DNA of 32,778 bases from Rhizocola hellebori. GTDB lineage: Bacteria; Actinomycetota; Actinomycetes; Mycobacteriales; Micromonosporaceae. Made by a program: the position numbers and the translations under genes. Below the pieces are notes generated by a model that had not been told where the DNA came from, ran no database searches, and was given only the letters and a program-made list of their open reading frames with translations. Shown here piece by piece: positions 8,002 through 14,908 of this stretch; position 1 is the first letter of the stretch, and the number at the start of each line of letters is the position of its first letter. Location of the stretch: NCBI RefSeq assembly GCF_016862955.1, contig NZ_BONY01000098.1:1-32778 (forward strand), written 5' to 3'.

Positions 8002-8037
8002 TTGACATCGCTCGGGCTGGCGCTGAAGCTTTCCTCC
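8002..8037 (+). promoter_or_regulatory. Promoter of the GHL10 hydrolase, probably leaderless
   Basis: A consensus TTGACA (8002-8007) is followed after exactly 17 nt by GAAGCT (8025-8030). The ATG lies 7 nt further at 8038, where transcription would be expected to begin. No purine-rich ribosome site precedes the ATG (GCTTTCCTCC). Confidence 0.6.
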
Positions 8038-9636
8038 ATGACAGCCCGTCGAACATTTCTTGTAGCGGCAGGTTCCGCCGCTCTTCTTGGGCCACTCGCA
8101 GCTTCCTCCTTGCCCGCAGCCGCCTCGCCCGAGGCCACGGCCGCCTGCGAGGCGAACCCGTTCACGCCGAAACGCCAGTTCCGTGCCATGTGGATCGCGA
8201 CCGTCCAGCGACTGGACTGGCCGACCCCGGGCGGCATCGAGGCGATGAAGGCCGAATATATTTCGATGCTCGACTATGCCGTGGCGACCCGGATGAACGC
8301 GGTCATCGTCCAGGTGAGGCCGACGGCTGACTCGTTCTGGCCGGGCGCTCTGGAGCCGTGGTCGCGGTACCTGACCGGGACCGCCGGGCAGGATCCGGGC
8401 TGGGACCCGATGGCGTTCCTGCTCGAGGAGGCGCACAAGCGCAACCTTGAGTTCCACGCCTGGTTCAACCCCTACCGGATCAGCATGCCCGCTTCCGCGT
8501 CGGAGGCCGGAGTCGACCTCACCAAGCTGCCGGCCGACCACCCGGTGCGCAACCATCCTGAATGGACGGTTCCCTACCCCGTCAACGCGGCGGGGGCGCG
8601 GCTCTACTACAACCCGGGCGTGCCGGAGGTGCGCCGCTTCGTGCAGGACGCCGTCCTCGACGCGGTAAGCAAGTACGACATCGACGGTGTCCACTTCGAT
8701 GACTACTTCTACCCCTACCCGGCCGCCGGTCAGGACTTCGGCGACGACGTCACGTTCGCGCAATACGGCGCGGGCTGGGCGACCAAGGCCGACTGGCGGC
8801 GCAACAACATCGACCTGTTGGTGCAGGAGCTCGGTCAGCGCATCAAGCAGCTCAAGCCGTGGGTCAAGTTCGGGGTGAGCCCGTTCGGCATCTGGCGCAA
8901 CGTCGCCGCCGACCCGCTGGGCTCGGAAACCAACGGCACCCAGTCCTACGACGCGAACTTCGCCGACACCCGCAAGTGGGTCAAGGCGGGGTGGATCGAC
9001 TACATCGTGCCGCAGATCTACTGGCACATCGGGCTCGCCGTGGCCGACTACGCCAAGCTCGTGCCGTGGTGGAACGACGTCGCCGCGGGAACCAACGTGC
9101 ACCTCTACATCGGGCAGGCCAACTACAAGGTCGCCCTGGCCGGGCAGCCCGCGGCCTGGTTCGACCCGATCGAGATCAGCAAGCACCTCACCTTCAACCA
9201 CGACTATCCCGAGGTCGACGGCGACGTCCACTTCCGCGCCAAGATCGTGATGCAGGATCTGATCGGCTCGTCCACCCAGTTCGTGGCCGATCACTACGCC
9301 AAGCCGGCGTTGGTGCCGAGGATGCCGCATCTGCCGGCGAGCCCGCTGCTCTTCCCGATCATCACGCACGACAGGCGCGACGCGGCCGGGGTCACGCTGA
9401 CCATTCGGCCGGTGTGGGGCGAGATCACCTCCTACGCGATCTATCGCTTCAAGATCGGTGAGCAGCCGTGCGTGACCGACGACGGCCGCAACCTGGTGGG
9501 CACCGTGCGCCGTACCGGCAAGGAGACCACGTTCGTCGACACCACCGCGGTCGAGGGCGAGCGTTACGTCTACCTGGCCACAGCGCTTGACCGGCTGTGG
9601 AACGAGGGGCCGCCGAGCCCACCGCGCTTCGCCTGA
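8038..9636 (+). CDS. Exported GHL10 glycoside hydrolase (PF02638, DigH/YngK type)
   Basis: A 532-residue secreted enzyme. Residues 1-30 are a Tat-like signal (RRTFLVAAGSAALLGPLAAS). The GHL10 TIM-barrel begins with the hallmark FRAMWIATVQRLDWP (residues 48-62), with FHAWFNPYRI at 139-148 and the acidic active-site strand IDGVHFDDYFYPYP at 215-228. A C-terminal domain of about 100 residues (PVWGEITSYAIYRF onward) looks like a fibronectin III/beta-sandwich module. E. coli DigH (YddW), of the same family, cleaves peptide-free peptidoglycan strands. Given murQ and the importer next door, release of wall glycan fragments outside the cell is the likely job; other polysaccharides cannot be excluded. 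Confidence 0.87.
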   Translation: MTARRTFLVAAGSAALLGPLAASSLPAAASPEATAACEANPFTPKRQFRAMWIATVQRLDWPTPGGIEAMKAEYISMLDYAVATRMNAVIVQVRPTADSFWPGALEPWSRYLTGTAGQDPGWDPMAFLLEEAHKRNLEFHAWFNPYRISMPASASEAGVDLTKLPADHPVRNHPEWTVPYPVNAAGARLYYNPGVPEVRRFVQDAVLDAVSKYDIDGVHFDDYFYPYPAAGQDFGDDVTFAQYGAGWATKADWRRNNIDLLVQELGQRIKQLKPWVKFGVSPFGIWRNVAADPLGSETNGTQSYDANFADTRKWVKAGWIDYIVPQIYWHIGLAVADYAKLVPWWNDVAAGTNVHLYIGQANYKVALAGQPAAWFDPIEISKHLTFNHDYPEVDGDVHFRAKIVMQDLIGSSTQFVADHYAKPALVPRMPHLPASPLLFPIITHDRRDAAGVTLTIRPVWGEITSYAIYRFKIGEQPCVTDDGRNLVGTVRRTGKETTFVDTTAVEGERYVYLATALDRLWNEGPPSPPRFA

Positions 9637-9652
9637 TATCTAAGCTGTGACC
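9637..9652 (+). promoter_or_regulatory. -10 box of PIG-L gene, probably leaderless
   Basis: Immediately after the GHL10 stop comes TAAGCT (9641-9646), then 6 nt, then ATG 9653. There is no purine-rich ribosome site. A convincing -35 box is not seen; it would lie inside the end of the GHL10 gene. Confidence 0.4.
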
Positions 9653-10378
9653 ATGGGCTTTCCAAGGTCAGTGGACCCGCTGCCGGATGTGCAGCGGGTC
9701 CTTTGCGTTTTCGCACACCCCGACGACGTGGACTTCGGCTCCGGCGGCACGGTGGCCGCCTGGGTCGACGCCGGGATAGAGGTGTCCTACCTGCTGGTGA
9801 CGCGCGGTGACTCGGGCGGGTTCGACGCCACGCCACGCGACCAGATGCCCCTGATCCGGGAGTCGGAGCAGCGCGCGGCGGCGGCCGCCCTCGGCGTCAA
9901 GCAGGTCGAATTTCTCGAGGGGTACAGCGACGGCAGCATCACGCCGTCGCTGGAGTTGCGCAAAGACATCACCGCGGGGATCCGGCGATTCCGGCCCGAC
10001 CGGATCCTGACCAGTTCACCCCTTCGCCGATGGGATCGCCTCGCCGGCCCGAGCCACCCCGACCACCTGGCCGTGGGGGAGGCGACCACCAGCGCGGTCT
10101 ATCCGGATGCGCGCAACGAATTCGCCCATCCCGATCTGCTGGAGGCGGGGCTGGAGCCGTGGGTGGTGCGCGAGATGTGGTTCTCCGGGGGCCCAGACCC
10201 CGACCACAGAGTGGATGTCACCGATGTCTTCGACCGCAAGCTCACCGCGCTGCGGGCACACGTGACCCAGACCAGCCATATGTCCAACCTGGAGGAGATG
10301 TTGCGGGAACGCCTGTCCGCGTTGAGCGAGCAGCCTGGGCGGCTGGCTGAGGCATTCACGATCATCCGTACCGAATAG
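9653..10378 (+). CDS. PIG-L family zinc-dependent deacetylase
   Basis: A 241-residue LmbE/PIG-L fold protein. The first zinc motif is FAHPDDVDFGSGGT (His and two Asp), with the second ligand region in GPSHPDHLAVGEA. The family (MshB, Mca, GlcNAc-PI deacetylase) removes acetyl from GlcNAc-bearing compounds. There is no signal peptide, so it should act in the cytoplasm. Standing after the GHL10 hydrolase and before a PBP, it could deacetylate GlcNAc-containing wall fragments; MshB or Mca themselves would be longer, so mycothiol biosynthesis is less likely. The ATG at 9653 is used rather than the GTG at 9647, which abuts the probable -10 box. Confidence 0.88.
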   Translation: MGFPRSVDPLPDVQRVLCVFAHPDDVDFGSGGTVAAWVDAGIEVSYLLVTRGDSGGFDATPRDQMPLIRESEQRAAAAALGVKQVEFLEGYSDGSITPSLELRKDITAGIRRFRPDRILTSSPLRRWDRLAGPSHPDHLAVGEATTSAVYPDARNEFAHPDLLEAGLEPWVVREMWFSGGPDPDHRVDVTDVFDRKLTALRAHVTQTSHMSNLEEMLRERLSALSEQPGRLAEAFTIIRTE

Positions 10379-10403
10379 GCCGGTCGCGACATAGAAAGGT
10401 GCC

Positions 10404-10437
10404 CGTCCCGGCAATCACGGGGGGAATCGCCGGGACG
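10404..10437 (+). terminator. Hairpin after PIG-L gene
   Basis: A perfect 9-bp stem, CGTCCCGGC (10404-10412) with GCCGGGACG (10429-10437), closes a 16-nt loop. It lies 26 bp after the stop codon and has no U-tract, as is common for actinomycete terminators. The rest of the 254-bp gap up to the PBP gene holds no gene I can see. Confidence 0.55.
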
Positions 10438-10620
10438 AGCACTGCGAGCGAGCCTACCCCCTCGGCGGGCCGCTCGCAAAACTGTCGTCAGAAATCTGGC
10501 AAATGAACGCGTGCCGATTCTTTCGGTGACCGAGCGATTTCGAAGCGTGATGAGTCCAAAGTGGAAATTCACCCGATCATCAAGATTCTCGATCCGCCAG
10601 CGCCGAGGAGATCATTCCGT

Positions 10621-10632
10621 TAACGTCAAGGC
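10621..10632 (+). promoter_or_regulatory. -10 box of the PBP gene, probably leaderless
   Basis: TAACGT (10621-10626) lies 6 nt before the GTG start at 10633, the same spacing as at the IclR, serine hydrolase and PIG-L genes. The same hexamer TAACGT is used by the kinase. A weak AAGG sits too close to the GTG to be a normal ribosome site. No good -35 box is seen. Confidence 0.45.
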
Positions 10633-12720
10633 GTGGCGCGGTTTTGGGGGAGCTTCCCACATCTGTGGAGGGTCGGTTTGATCACCGGCCTCATCCTTTC
10701 CGCCCTGCTGATGCCGTTCGCCTACGTGGCGGGCAAGATGGTCAAGGCGGAGACGGCGACCTTTCTGGCGATGGAATCGCAGCTGGACGACTTGCCGTCC
10801 GCCCAGACCAGCTACATCTACGCAGCCGATAATTCGACTTTATTGACAATGTTTTATGAGGAGTACCGGCAAGAAACCAGCCTCGTCAATATGTCGCCTT
10901 ATCTCATCGACGCCATCGTCGCCGCCGAGGACGCCCGCTTCTACGCGCACAACGGGGTGGACATCTACGGTCTAGCTCGCGCCTTCGTGGCCAACCGCAA
11001 AGCGGGCTCGGTGTCCCAGGGTGGCTCGACCATCACGATGCAGTACGTGCGAATGGCGCTGCGCGACGGCGCGACCACCCCCGAGGACGTTCTGGACGCC
11101 ACCGAGCAGAGCAACGCGCGCAAATTGCGTGAGGTCCGCCTGGCCATGGCCCTGGAGAAGCGCATCTCCAAGCAGGCCATCCTTGAGCGCTACCTGAACG
11201 CGGCCTACTTCGGCCACCGCGCCTACGGGGCCTTCGCCGCGGCCAAGGTGTACTTCTCGAAGGAACCCCAGGACCTGACCCTGGCCGAAGCGGCCACCCT
11301 CGCCGGGCTCGTCAAGGCGCCCACCGACTACGACCCGGCCACCAACGACGCCACCGCCGCCAAGGACCGCCGCGACTACGTGCTGCAGAAGATGACCGAG
11401 CAGGGGTTCGTCAGCCCCGAAGAGGTCGCCGCGGCACAGAAGGAACCGGTGCTGCTGACCGTCTACGAGCCGCAAAACGACTGCCAAAGCGTGGCGGCCG
11501 AGGTCAACAGCTACGCATTCTTCTGCGACTTCTTCAAGAGCTGGTGGATGCAGCAGGAGGAGTTCGGCGCCAACCCGGGTGAGCGGCTGCAAATGCTGCG
11601 CCGCGGCGGGCTGCGGGTGGTCACCTCCATCGATCCGAAGCTGCAGGGCATGGCCATGACGCGGGTGCTGGAGAAGGAGAAGATGAACAGCTCCTACGCC
11701 CATGGCGTCACGATGATCGAGCCCGGCACCGGCCGGGTCAGGGCCATGGCGGTCAACCGCATCTACTCGGCCGACCAGAGCGCCAATGGCCCCAGTATGG
11801 CGGCTGGCTCGACCCGGCCGGGCAGCTATCCGAATACCGTGGCGCCACTGCTCGGCGGCGGAGACATCCCTGGGTACCAGGCGGGCTCGACATTCAAGAT
11901 GTTCACGATGCTGGCCGCGCTTGAGGCCGGAATGCCGCTCACCACGGCCTACCATTCGCCGCAACAGCTTGTGTCCCAATACGTGGCCGAGCCGGGGCCG
12001 GCCGTCTGCGGCGGGCGATGGTGCCCGCAGAACGCGAGCGCGGCTATGACCGGTACCCAAACAATGTGGTCTGGATTTGGAAAGTCGGTCAACACCTACT
12101 TTGTGCAGCTGGAACAGGCGGTCGGAGCCGACAAGGTGGTCAGGATGGCCGAACGGCTCGGCCTGCGCTGGCGCACCGACGTGGACCAGTACTACGCCGA
12201 TCCGGTGCGGTCGGCGGGCTGGGGCCCGTTCACTCTCGGCGTCGCCGACACCACCCCGCTGGAGATGGCCAACGCCTACGCCACCGTTGCGGCGCACGGG
12301 GTCTACTGCCAGCCCATGCCGGTCAACCAGATCCTCACCCGCGACGGCAAGGATCTCGCGGAACCCAAGTGCCATCAGGAGGTCCCGGCTTCGGTCGCCA
12401 ACGCGGCGACGGATGCGGCCCGGTGTGTCACCGGATACAAGGCCAAGGGCGGCAGCTGTGGCGACTGGTCAACGGCCGGAGGCGTCTACGGCATCGTCGG
12501 CCGGCCGGTGGCGGGCAAGACCGGTACCACCGACGACACCCGCGCCGCATGGTTCGTCGGCTTCACCCCACAGCTCGCCGGCGCTTCGTTCATCGCCGAC
12601 CCGGACACACCCTCGCACGCGGTGGGCGACAGCCAGTCGCAAAAGCCCGTCAACACCGTCTCCGAGCTGTTGCGCGACGGCCTGGCCGGCCAGCCCATCA
12701 TGGACTTCACCTACCCGTAA
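10633..12720 (+). CDS. Bifunctional class A penicillin-binding protein
   Basis: A 695-residue murein synthase anchored by one N-terminal membrane helix (residues 15-35). The GT51 glycosyltransferase domain has the catalytic motif AAEDARFYAHNGVD (Glu99) and QGGSTITMQ (129-137). The transpeptidase domain has SxxK in AGSTFKMF (Ser419, Lys422), SVN (485-487) and KTGTT (629-633). All catalytic residues are present, so it should both polymerise glycan chains and crosslink them. Several extra cysteines (284, 298, 459, 464) lie in the extracytoplasmic part and may form disulfides. Length is normal, and no PASTA domain follows. Its stop overlaps the convergent DUF559 gene by 14 bp. Confidence 0.95.
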   Translation: MARFWGSFPHLWRVGLITGLILSALLMPFAYVAGKMVKAETATFLAMESQLDDLPSAQTSYIYAADNSTLLTMFYEEYRQETSLVNMSPYLIDAIVAAEDARFYAHNGVDIYGLARAFVANRKAGSVSQGGSTITMQYVRMALRDGATTPEDVLDATEQSNARKLREVRLAMALEKRISKQAILERYLNAAYFGHRAYGAFAAAKVYFSKEPQDLTLAEAATLAGLVKAPTDYDPATNDATAAKDRRDYVLQKMTEQGFVSPEEVAAAQKEPVLLTVYEPQNDCQSVAAEVNSYAFFCDFFKSWWMQQEEFGANPGERLQMLRRGGLRVVTSIDPKLQGMAMTRVLEKEKMNSSYAHGVTMIEPGTGRVRAMAVNRIYSADQSANGPSMAAGSTRPGSYPNTVAPLLGGGDIPGYQAGSTFKMFTMLAALEAGMPLTTAYHSPQQLVSQYVAEPGPAVCGGRWCPQNASAAMTGTQTMWSGFGKSVNTYFVQLEQAVGADKVVRMAERLGLRWRTDVDQYYADPVRSAGWGPFTLGVADTTPLEMANAYATVAAHGVYCQPMPVNQILTRDGKDLAEPKCHQEVPASVANAATDAARCVTGYKAKGGSCGDWSTAGGVYGIVGRPVAGKTGTTDDTRAAWFVGFTPQLAGASFIADPDTPSHAVGDSQSQKPVNTVSELLRDGLAGQPIMDFTYP

Positions 12721-13102
12721 GCGTTTGCCTGATCCGCTCCATCACGAGCTCTGGCTGGGTCTTGATTAAGTGCGCCGGGAAGCGCAGCACGCAGTCGCCT
12801 TCGAGCCAGACTTCGTTCTGGCGCAACATATCCGCCGTCCAATGCCGGACCTCCATGTGGTGCGCGCCGTCGATCTCGACGTGAAGCTTGTGCTCCTCCC
12901 AATAGGCGTCCAGGTAGCGGTTGCGGCCACTGGAATCCTTGCGCAGCACCTGCATTTGCGGCCTGGGAAGCCGGTGCGCCGTCATGCGCCCTGGCGTGGT
13001 GTTGAAAACGCTGCGAAACACTCTTTGCCAGTCACCGCGGGCCAGCTCTGATGGAAGCTTCACCCGCGCAACTTGGCGACTTATGGCTGTTATAGCAACC
13101 AT
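12707..13102 (-). CDS. Short DUF559/Vsr-like endonuclease-domain protein, N-terminally reduced
   Basis: Residues 45-131 match the DUF559 nuclease-like fold: a lone RYLDAYWEEHKLHVEIDGAHH strand region with the Asp and Glu-Asp pair typical of PD-(D/E)XK enzymes, then MLRQNEVWLEGDCVLRFPAH. Family members I recall are about 300 residues with an N-terminal helical part; here only about 44 unrelated-looking residues precede the domain. The first ATG (13102) lies inside the right arm of a 15-bp inverted repeat, so the start is doubtful. It may be a decayed gene, or translation may begin at an internal GTG. The function of this family in actinomycetes is not established. Confidence 0.6.
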   Translation of the reverse strand: MVAITAISRQVARVKLPSELARGDWQRVFRSVFNTTPGRMTAHRLPRPQMQVLRKDSSGRNRYLDAYWEEHKLHVEIDGAHHMEVRHWTADMLRQNEVWLEGDCVLRFPAHLIKTQPELVMERIRQTLTGR

Positions 13103-13113
13103 AAGTCGCCAAG
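13072..13113 (-). terminator. 15-bp perfect inverted repeat, probable terminator of the uronate ABC operon
   Basis: Arms CTTGGCGACTTATGG (13072-13086) and CCATAAGTCGCCAAG (13099-13113) are perfect complements around a 12-nt loop. The element begins 17 nt after the permease stop at 13131, in terminator position for the minus-strand operon, but without a U-tract. It also covers the first ATG and 5' codons of the DUF559 frame. A small palindromic insertion is the alternative reading. Confidence 0.6.
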
Positions 13114-13130
13114 AATAACTCCTACGGAGA

Positions 13131-13949
13131 TCAGCCTTTGAGGCCGGAGGTGTTGATGCCCTGGACGAGCATGCGCTGGAACGCGACGAAGAAGGCGAAC
13201 ACCGGAAGCAGTGACAGCACAGACATCGCGAACATCGGCCCGAGTGAGGACTGGCCGGTTGAATCTAGGAAATTGCGCAGGGCCACCGGAACTGTAATGT
13301 TGTCCAATCCGGACAGATATACCAGTTGACTGAAGAAGTCGTTCCAGGTCCAGATGAACGTGAAGATGGCGGTCGTCACGAGCGCGGGCTTGGAGAGGGG
13401 CACGATGATCCGCCAGAAGATCTGGTACGGCCCCGCGCCGTCGATGCTCGCCGCGTCGTCGAGGTCACGCGGAATGCCCCGCATGAACTGGACCATAAGG
13501 AAGATGAAGAACGCTTCCGTGGCAAGCAATTTGGGCACGACGAGCGGAAGGGGCGTGTCTATCCAGCCGAACGTCTTGAACAGGATGTAATGCGGCACGA
13601 TGAGCACGTGCCCGGGCAGCAGCAGAGTCCCGATCATCAGCGTGAACCAGAGCCCGCGTGCCCGGAAGCGCAAGCGCGCGAAGGCATACGCGGTCAGCAG
13701 GCACGACACACAGTTGAAGACTACGGAGACCCCGGCGATGACCGCGCTGTTGATGAAGAAGCGCGTGAAGCTCACGTCGAGGCTATTCCAGCCATCAATA
13801 TAATTCGACGGTTGAGGGTCTTTGGGCAGCAACCCAATCCCGCCAACGATCTCCTCGTCTGGCTTGAACGAGGTGCTCAGCATCCATAGGAGTGGGTAGA
13901 GCACAATCGCGAGGATGCCGATGAGTGCGACTAGACGCAGGTACTTCAT
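13131..13949 (-). CDS. ABC transporter permease (MalG class), probable oligogalacturonide importer
   Basis: A 272-residue inner-membrane permease with an N-terminal helix (LVALIGILAIVLYPLLWMLS) and about six membrane segments. Its ATPase-docking EAA loop is IPRDLDDAASIDGAGPYQIF, and the C-terminus QRMLVQGINTSGLKG is typical. It is the last gene of the minus-strand unit and overlaps the upstream permease by 4 nt. Substrate is inferred from the divergent uronate operon and downstream pectate lyases, not from the protein itself. A strong hairpin follows the stop. Confidence 0.88.
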   Translation of the reverse strand: MKYLRLVALIGILAIVLYPLLWMLSTSFKPDEEIVGGIGLLPKDPQPSNYIDGWNSLDVSFTRFFINSAVIAGVSVVFNCVSCLLTAYAFARLRFRARGLWFTLMIGTLLLPGHVLIVPHYILFKTFGWIDTPLPLVVPKLLATEAFFIFLMVQFMRGIPRDLDDAASIDGAGPYQIFWRIIVPLSKPALVTTAIFTFIWTWNDFFSQLVYLSGLDNITVPVALRNFLDSTGQSSLGPMFAMSVLSLLPVFAFFVAFQRMLVQGINTSGLKG

Positions 13950-14845
13950 GATTGGTCTCCGTAATGCACCCAGAATTTCCCGGTGGAGAACAGGACAGCG
14001 GTGATTACGGCGATCGCCACGAGGAAGACCCAGGCCATCGCTGAGGCGTAACCCATCTGGTAGTCGCCGAACCCGGCCTTGTAAAGGTAGAGCGTGTACA
14101 TCAGCGTCGAGTCGATCGGGCCGCCGGTTCCACCGGAAATCACATAGGCCGAGGTGAACCCCTGGAACCCGTGAACCGTCTCCAGCACCAGGTTGAAGAA
14201 GATGACCGGGGACAGGCCGGGAAGCGTGATGTGCCAGAAGGCCCGCCAGTTCGCGGCTCCGTCCACGGCGGCCGCTTCGTAGAGCTCCTTCGGGATCTGC
14301 TTCAGCCCGGCCAGGAAGATCACCATCGGGGCGCCGAACTGCCAGATCGCCAGCACGACAAGGGTATGCAGCGCCCAGTCCGGCTCATTGATCCAGTTCT
14401 GGCCCTCTATTCCAAAAAGTGCGAGGAAGCCGTTGACTGCGCCTTCCTTCGCCCACATCGCCCGCCACACCAGGGCGAGCGCGACACTGCCACCGAGTAG
14501 CGAGGGCAGGTAGAACAGACCGCGGAACAGCCCTGTACCACGACGTTCCTTGTTGAGCAGCAGCGCGACCGCGAGTGAAGCGCTCAGCTTGAGCGGCACA
14601 GCGACCAAGGCGAAGACCAGGGTTACCTTCACCGCGTGCCAATAGTGCGGGTCGTCGGTGAACATGCGGGTGTAGTTGTGTATGCCCACCCACTTCAACT
14701 CCGACCAGTCGGAAAGCAGGTCGTAGTTGGTGAAGCTGAGGACCAGCGACCCGACCATCGGGATCGCCGTGATCCCCAACAGTCCTAGCAACCAGGGGGA
14801 CAGGAAGACGTATCCGGCCACCCCCTCGCGGCGATGTGCCGCCAT
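13946..14845 (-). CDS. ABC transporter permease (MalF class), probable oligogalacturonide importer
   Basis: A 299-residue permease. The first helix GYVFLSPWLLGLLGITAIPM is typical of the MalF/UgpA class, followed by LVLSFTNYDLLSDW. The EAA loop is IPKELYEAAAVDGAANWRAF. The start ATG 14845 has GAAAGGAG 6 nt upstream. The 63-nt gap from the binding-protein gene contains a GC-rich hairpin, which would lower permease output relative to the binding protein. No ATPase gene accompanies it. Confidence 0.9.
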   Translation of the reverse strand: MAAHRREGVAGYVFLSPWLLGLLGITAIPMVGSLVLSFTNYDLLSDWSELKWVGIHNYTRMFTDDPHYWHAVKVTLVFALVAVPLKLSASLAVALLLNKERRGTGLFRGLFYLPSLLGGSVALALVWRAMWAKEGAVNGFLALFGIEGQNWINEPDWALHTLVVLAIWQFGAPMVIFLAGLKQIPKELYEAAAVDGAANWRAFWHITLPGLSPVIFFNLVLETVHGFQGFTSAYVISGGTGGPIDSTLMYTLYLYKAGFGDYQMGYASAMAWVFLVAIAVITAVLFSTGKFWVHYGDQS

Positions 14846-14864
14846 TTGCCACTCCTTTCAAAGG

Positions 14865-14896
14865 GGCGGCCACCCTCTCGCAGGAGGGCGGCCGCC
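14865..14896 (-). terminator. Attenuating hairpin between binding protein and permease genes
   Basis: In the minus-strand transcript, 14884-14896 pairs with 14865-14877: two helices of 5 and 7 bp joined by a G-U wobble (14889/14872), closing a 6-nt loop. It starts 12 nt after the binding-protein stop and has no U-tract. This position is typical for elements that stabilise the upstream message or partly stop transcription in binding-protein operons. Confidence 0.6.
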
Positions 14897-14908
14897 TTTC
14901 GTGACAGG

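Noticed and set aside
12018-12884. Plus-strand 288-residue frame within the PBP gene
   Set aside because: Arg-rich shadow of the transpeptidase domain in another frame.
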